A stretch of 13,500 nucleotides of DNA from Glandiceps talaboti (Eukaryota; Hemichordata; Enteropneusta; Spengelidae), in NCBI RefSeq assembly GCF_964340395.1, contig NC_135563.1:3075922-3089421 (forward strand). The letters run 5' to 3'. Position 1 is the first letter of the stretch. Each line of letters opens with the position of its first letter. Positions 8,054 through 13,500 of this stretch are shown in pieces. Below the pieces are notes generated by a model that ran no database searches, had not been told where the DNA came from, and worked only from the letters and a program-made list of their open reading frames with translations. Position numbers and translations under genes: made by a program.

Positions 8054-8127
8054 CCGGATGTTAAACCTGTGTTTAAAAGGGTAGGTAAGGTTATACCTAC
8101 CCTTTTCAATACAGGTTGAACATCCGG
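8054..8127. repeat. Near-perfect 34-bp inverted repeat (hairpin)
   Basis: Left arm 8054-8087 starts CCGGATGTTAAACCTGTG and ends GGGTAGGTA. Right arm 8094-8127 is its reverse complement at 31 of 34 positions, with a 6-base spacer, AGGTTA. Weaker pairing extends a few bases outward. It could be a tiny MITE remnant or a small-RNA precursor; no clear target duplication was seen. Confidence 0.85.
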
Positions 8128-8134
8128 ACTAAGG

Positions 8135-10338
8135 TTTGTTGTGTCGATTACGGCCCCCGCGGTTACGATGGCCCACAGGTGACATGGGAACAATAAATTT
8201 GTGGAATAAACAATTGATCATGATTTTTTAGAGCAAGTGAACGCGTGACCTCTCCTGATCACGCGATCAGCTATAAGTACGAGAACCTGCTAAATCTATT
8301 TATTTAATGCTTCCAAAGTTCACAAGAGTCTGCTTGAACGTGCTTGATTTAGTGTTGTATGTCATATAACTGACCGTGACTAGGGACTAGTTTTAAGTTC
8401 AGGAATATTTACTCATTTTGGAATTTGATACAACATACATTTTACACATGGTGTGATATGTAAGAAATTAATGAAATTACCTGTGCACCTAGTCTGGACC
8501 TTGCATATAGTCCATCAAAACAGGTTCGTTGGTGACAATATATTGAGTAATCAAATACAACTAGATTATGTGTATCTAACTTTTATAGTAAACCCTATAC
8601 AATTCTTTCCTGACTGTGATTTGTCCATGTTTGTGTTTGTCAAGGTGTACCCATGCTATTATTGTTTCCTCTACTGAGCATGGCACATTATAATTCTTGT
8701 CATACATGTACTTGTTGTATATATGTGCAGTGCAAACCCCATCTTCCTGACATCCTCTACTAGAGTGCTTGATTTAAGCCATGATCTGAACAACTTGCAT
8801 CACGATCGAGCACAAAGGGCTGAATTCATTGATCTGTAATACAGCGTTTTTTAAGGCCGGGGAACATACTCCTGGGTAAATTGATGGGGAACTATGGTAA
8901 TAAGATTAAGTATTTATCAGAACACTTGCAATGAAGCAAAGCAAAACAATTAGTTATATTTGGTTTTGAGATGAAAAATATCAGTATAAATGGTGCAAAT
9001 TTTTTACTAGCTACCCGATTGTTATATGACATTGTCTTAATAACCATGTAATGTATTGGTAAGATAACTAATTCCATTCATTGATGACATGCATGCAGTT
9101 GAAAGAACCCATAATAATTTTAAAATAATTTTTCAAAATTCGGGGTGGGGTGGGAGGGTGGTGGTGTCATACAGTGGGGGTGGGGATTGGGTGTTATACA
9201 GGGTCGCATCCTAGTACAGCCGAGTTTCATCTACATCATTTTCCGCAAATTTCACAATTTCTCAATAGGTGCAGCTTTAAGTTAAATCATCAAATGTATT
9301 AGATGACTTGCAATTTCGGCACCTGAACTCTCAGGTGAATTTGAAGACGACTTACTCACCAATGGATCGTTTACATGTAAACACATACTATCTCGTGTTG
9401 TCAACCTACTACACTACTTAGGTGATACTTACTAAAATGTCACTGAAATGAACAAAATGGTACATTCTAATTTCCAATTATAGAAATCTAATCGAAACGA
9501 AAATGAGGTAACTTGATATTTTGTACCCATCAAACTACAGAGATCGGCTTCATGATAAGACAACACATGACAATGTAATAACATGTCGTCTCAACGTGGG
9601 CGAGTCCACTGTTCATGCATGGATGGGTGGGCCATGATGAAGTCTTGGAAATGTCTGTTTTATGTGTACATGTACTCCAAAATCTATGCTTTTCAAAGTC
9701 ACTACATGTCTAGGATTTGCTTCTTTTAAGAAAAAATTACGACAGTCTGATTTCCATGGCCACGTCAGCATATCGAACGCTAAGTTCCTCCTCTAACCCT
9801 TCCCTTCATGCTTCAGACGTATCATGTCCGGGTATCATGTGTCGTCACAGTACAGTCTATGACCTTTCACATTCGCAATCTTAGCAAAGCAGCAGAGTAC
9901 TAGTCCCAGAAAGTCGTCAGAAAGTTTTGTTGGATAACTATCCCTCTTGAAAATTATGTACTCACTTTATGTCATTTTCTTTTGATTGGGTTCATTACCA
10001 CCCACACAGTGACACGAAGCAGTTTCGTTGTCTTTCAAAGAACGACCTGTGCTCACTGCGGCATCGTGGTGTATCGTCTCCTACCATGTTTGTCTTGTAA
10101 AATACAATCTCAACATACTGAGATATTGCTAGACATGTTTTACGGTGTGAGTTGTTTTTTTTGGGGTTTTTTTTTTACGTGGGAGCGTGACATGTTGACT
10201 GTACTGTGCTGTGTCCATAGGAACCTGTGTTTGCATGATGCAGTAATTTTCCAGGTACACACAACAATAGCAACACTAAATTGCAACATCAGTGTTGCGT
10301 GTGTGCTTTGATTTCGACAAGGCAGTACCGTAGCCTGC
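8135..10338. other. Long stretch without supported genes
   Basis: Read on both strands, I found no recognisable protein domain, RNA gene or transposon end. Local features are a near-palindrome CTGATCACGCGATCAG at about 8255-8275, a G-rich run at 9142-9204, and an open frame at 9982-10311 with two CxxC pairs (CAHC, CLSC) that is otherwise unremarkable. This is the least repeat-like part of the window and could be intronic or intergenic unique DNA. Confidence 0.5.
9142..9204 (+). repeat. G-rich low-complexity run
   Basis: Repeated GGGGT/GGGAGG words with GTCATACAGTGGGGG and GTTATACAGGG form a short imperfect repeat. It recalls the G-rich subterminal units of elements 1-3, but no TIR is attached. 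Four or more G-tracts give it quadruplex potential on the plus strand. Confidence 0.55.
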
Positions 10339-11148
10339 GGGAGGGGGGGGGGGGCTGCTGCCCCCCTGAGATTTTGCAAAAAAGAAAGAAAAAAATTTAC
10401 TTTTTGAAAACATAGCGATGTTATTACATATTATTATTGTTATTATCATTAAAATCATTATTTACGTGACGATTCCTAGCATGCGCGATTTAAATTGATG
10501 GTTCACTAAAAGTGACTGTACACTGACTCCTCGCTATATGTATTTTATATCTCTATTGCATTGTACGCTGGCTTAACTTTGAATAAAAATGTGTCCAGTT
10601 AAAAATTGTAACTTTTTGCAGCAATTTAAAAATTCTTTGTGCGGGAAAGTTCACTGAGTTCTCCTTGGGTTCCGACAGAAACGAGGCTATAAAAGTTTGG
10701 GGAGGTGGGTAAAGAAAATGATTAATTTGTTGTGTTACTTATTTGAGAAATGGGGGGGGGGGGGGGCAAGAGGGCAAGAGGGCAGCTGCCCCCCCCCGAG
10801 ATTTTTTGGGGAAAAAGCAAGAAAAAAAGCAACTTTTTGAATGCATAGTGATGTTATTACAATCTTTATTTACGTGACAATTCCTATATAATTATCTTGT
10901 ACACTGACACTAGCGTTATTCCGCAATTCATTTTGAAGCGACAATTTGCTATGGAAAGAAAGGCCCTGAATTTGTAAACAGAGCTGTACCTTCCACATCA
11001 AAATCCAAACTTCAATTTCCATTATGATGATAATGACAAGGAGAATTCACTGAGTTCACCTTGGGTTCCGACATAAACGAGGCCATAAAAGTTTTGGGAG
11101 TTGGGTAAAAAAAAATGATTGTTTTGTTGTGTTACTTATTTGAGAAAG
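10339..11148 (+). repeat. Diverged tandem duplication, two units of about 400 bp
   Basis: Unit A (about 10339-10749) and unit B (about 10750-11148) share a G-run hairpin start (GGG-CTGCTGCCCCCC and GGGCAGCTGCCCCCC, then GAGATTTT). They also share CTTTTTGAA...CATAG(c/t)GATGTTATTACA, TTTACGTGAC(g/a)ATTCCTA, GTACACTGAC, TCACTGAGTTC(t/a)CCTTGGG with TTCCGACA, GAGGC(t/c)ATAAAAGTTT and TTACTTATTTGAGAAA. The offset between copies ranges from about 380 to 433 because of indels. Only unit A has a preceding GTACCGTAGCCTGCGGGAGG. No coding frame is conserved. Confidence 0.88.
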
Positions 11149-11149
11149 C

Positions 11150-12129
11150 GCCATCCATTTTTTTTTTACTTTGAATGTGACATCTTTCCGGCAACTACTT
11201 TGAAAGATACGACATTAGGCCAGAAAAAATGAAAAAGCTGTTCAACCTACCCATATATTTACATAATATCTTATACAGCGGTTTACTTGGCTCTGATGAT
11301 GCATACAGGCATGAATTGAGATTAAATTAAGCTGTTGCATATCCAATGTGCACTAAAAAGAATTGAACAAAAGTTTACGACCATGAGAGTGGGCTGAGCA
11401 GTCATTGGGCCATCAAAAGTCTGAAAGTCTTGAAATGTTTTGCTCTTAAATTTATTCGGAACCAAATTAAACTTCAGGAGAAGTCATTTACCAAGTGCAC
11501 ATCCGCAAAATATCTTTCGGATTTGCCACAACGAAATACACTTCCAGATAATATGTAATGCATAGCATAATTGTTTCAATACTGGTACTTTATTACCATA
11601 TTCAAGCATTGGCCTCCTACACTCTGTCTTATTTTAAAAATTTTTCACATTTGGAGTTGTCTCCTCCAATCAGTATCAATCAAGGTGATAATTGTCTTTC
11701 TCCCAAAACAAGATGGAAGGTGTATTGCTAAGTACGTACCTCCTTGTATAGGTTAGCGCTAATTAGAGACATCTCCTTATGCATGTGAAATCCACATCCT
11801 GTGTAAAGTAATTATAATCTCGTTCGGAGTATTATTGTAGTTGGCTATGACTGATATTTTTATGCATCACTGTACCATATGATTTTATATCTCCACTGTA
11901 GTGTAGGTGAAAGAAGGAGTGGCTAAAATAATGCTTGAGTTTAATTAATTTGGCGGAGCTTAACATTTTTTTTTAGAAGAGAGGGTGAGAGGAACTACAC
12001 CATTGTTAGGTTACCCGTTGACCAGCATTTTTATTTTTTCTGGCCTTACGTATGTTAATTGTGTATTCTAAAATAGATATTATGTAAATTACATGCAAAT
12101 TTATGTAAATTAGCACCTTTTTAAATTTT
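11150..12129. other. Unassigned AT-rich stretch
   Basis: No gene or recognised repeat. Around 12080-12115 TATGTAAATTA recurs, flanking an octamer-like ATGCAAAT, which is a weak match to POU-factor sites. Short frames such as 11571-11756 have no domain. Confidence 0.45.
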
Positions 12130-12559
12130 AAATGCATGATTGCACAAGACAAAGTTCTGCCCCCCCCCCCGGCAATTTGGTCAGGCTTTGGCCCTGCATG
12201 GGTACATGTTATGTATCAAAATAAAAACTCTCAGTACTATGCTGGAAAGCAAGACATACAATCAGACTACGCAGTTTTTTTTATGAAACTAACTTGGTGC
12301 CTTCATTATAAGTTACAACACGATTTTCAAAGCATTTTATATGGTTTCCGTCGTTTCACTTTGATTGGGCCACAGCTATATTGGTGGGAACTCCGTTTAA
12401 AATTGATCGGGGAACCCGTTAACATTTACCAGCTTACCGGCTTTAAAAAAACACCGTAATAATATGCCTGAAATGCCTGAAATTTTTTTTTACAATGCTA
12501 GTCCATGGGCCAGAGGGGGTTACCGTGCACCCCCCCCCCCCCACAAACCTCCAACATAG
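12130..12559. other. Unassigned stretch with C-runs
   Basis: C-runs occur at 12161-12170 and 12529-12542; the second follows AGAGGGGGTTACCGTG, again a G-run/C-run pair. A 107-codon frame at 12136-12459 begins immediately before the first C-run and shows no domain; I do not call it a gene. ATGCCTGAA is repeated in tandem at about 12464-12481. Confidence 0.45.
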
Positions 12560-13500
12560 GTATTTTCTGTTCATTGGAGTCTACTGAATGAGAAACAAAA
12601 TGTTAACAGTGAAAATTTTGGGATGCACTACCTGTTTTGGCCTCTATGTCAAATTACATGTGCGTCCCTGAATGGCGTCAAAAGGTTGAGGGTAGGGGTA
12701 ACACATTGTCTTCCATATGACACATGCAAGCACGGACTTTATTATCCATTATATATTTGGAAAGCTTAGAGAAAATTTCTAATGATATAATGTTTGCCAC
12801 ACATATGCTAAGAAATAAAATTTTTGGAGGCTTTAAGTTGCCGATTTTTGAAAAATCAACAATTTTTCCGCAAAATTACGCATAAACGTTCAATTATTTT
12901 TTTTTTAAATAACATGATCTGATACACATAAGGGGATTTTTTTTATTCCGTTGAATGAGCTGAACAAGGAAAAGTAGGTTAACATGGAATATTTTGAGGG
13001 TTATTAATGATTTTCCCCCATTAAAACCAATATAAGCTATTATTTTGAAATACCGACAGTAGGGGGTAGGGGTAAACTATCTTCTTCTGTACTTTTTATT
13101 CAGCATCTTAGGACCATGCTGATACATTTTTCTGATTGCTAGAACATATATCTTTACAGGAAATATACGTTCTCTTAATAAATAGCTTGTAATGTTGATA
13201 TACATGCTAAAAATGTCAGATTTCAGGAAAATATCCAAAGGTTGTAGAAGGTGAACGTTTAGGAGTAAGTATGCGCTTAGTGCACAACACCTACATATGT
13301 AATAAATACAGTAATATGGTTTTTGCAGTTGCTAGAATGTGTGTCCTAACAAAATAAATGTGTTTACTTTCAATATCTAGCACATTATGCAAAAATTAAT
13401 ACAAAAAATATCTGGAGACTTTAAATCGCTGATTTTGAAAAATCGATAGTTTTTCCGCAAAGTGACACATAAACTTTCCCATTCTTTTTTTTGGGCATCA
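12560..13500 (+). repeat. Diverged tandem duplication running off the window end
   Basis: Shared blocks, first copy then second: TGAATGAG at about 12585 and 12952; GTTAACA..GAA.ATTTTG at 12601 and 12978; GGGTAGGGGTAA at 12689 and 13064; TGGAGGCTTTAAGTTGCCGA at about 12825 and TGGAGACTTTAAATCGCTGA at about 13414. These are followed by TTTTTGAAAAATC, then TTTTTCCGCAAA and CATAAAC. The offset is about 375 bp in the first half and about 590 bp in the second, so the second copy carries roughly 215 extra bases. No conserved reading frame. Confidence 0.8.

Noticed and set aside
9982-10311. 109-codon frame with two CxxC pairs resembling a zinc ribbon
   Set aside because: Only the CAHC...CLSC spacing (9 residues between pairs) is suggestive. 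The rest is low-complexity or runs into a T-run, so chance is the simpler explanation.
12136-12459. 107-codon open frame
   Set aside because: It starts at a C-run giving a proline stretch, has no recognisable domain and no supporting splice or promoter context.

Overview
This window looks like non-coding metazoan nuclear DNA. I found no gene that I would annotate as functional. The pointers are an AT-rich background, long mono- and dinucleotide runs ((TA)n of about 128 bp; many G or C runs of 9-15), only short and mostly chance open frames, decayed fragments of non-LTR retrotransposon reverse transcriptase, and DNA-transposon ends with target-site duplications. A marine invertebrate is my best guess; the species cannot be named from the sequence.

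Layout. 66-2250 is a transposon-like element with terminal inverted repeats (TIRs) and a TAA duplication. It carries a 3-4 copy internal tandem array and the (TA)n tract. 2364-2479 is an orphan end of a related element in the opposite orientation. 2531-2842 is the 3' end of a LINE (minus strand). 3409-4606 is a second TIR element (TTA duplication). 4804-5086 and 7319-7727 are two halves of a minus-strand LINE reverse transcriptase, split by a third TIR element (5090-7315, TAA duplication). That third element contains a palindromic TTAA-flanked MITE (6754-7107). A strong 74-base hairpin lies at 8054-8127. 8135-10338 is largely featureless. 10339-11148 is a diverged tandem pair of about 400 bp. 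11150-12560 holds little. From about 12560 to the window end is another diverged tandem pair.

The unifying observation is one transposon family. Three elements of 2185, 1198 and 2226 bp share a TIR core (GGGAsC, then TCAGT, then usually ACGG and a G-run) and all have a 3-bp TWA target duplication, which is typical of the PIF/Harbinger superfamily. Each also carries arrays of G-rich units of roughly 30 bp just inside both TIRs, and these arrays run in the same direction at the two ends although the TIRs are inverted. No transposase frame is visible in any of them, so they are probably non-autonomous. Nothing in the window shows genes acting together; the history is one of nested insertions and local duplications.
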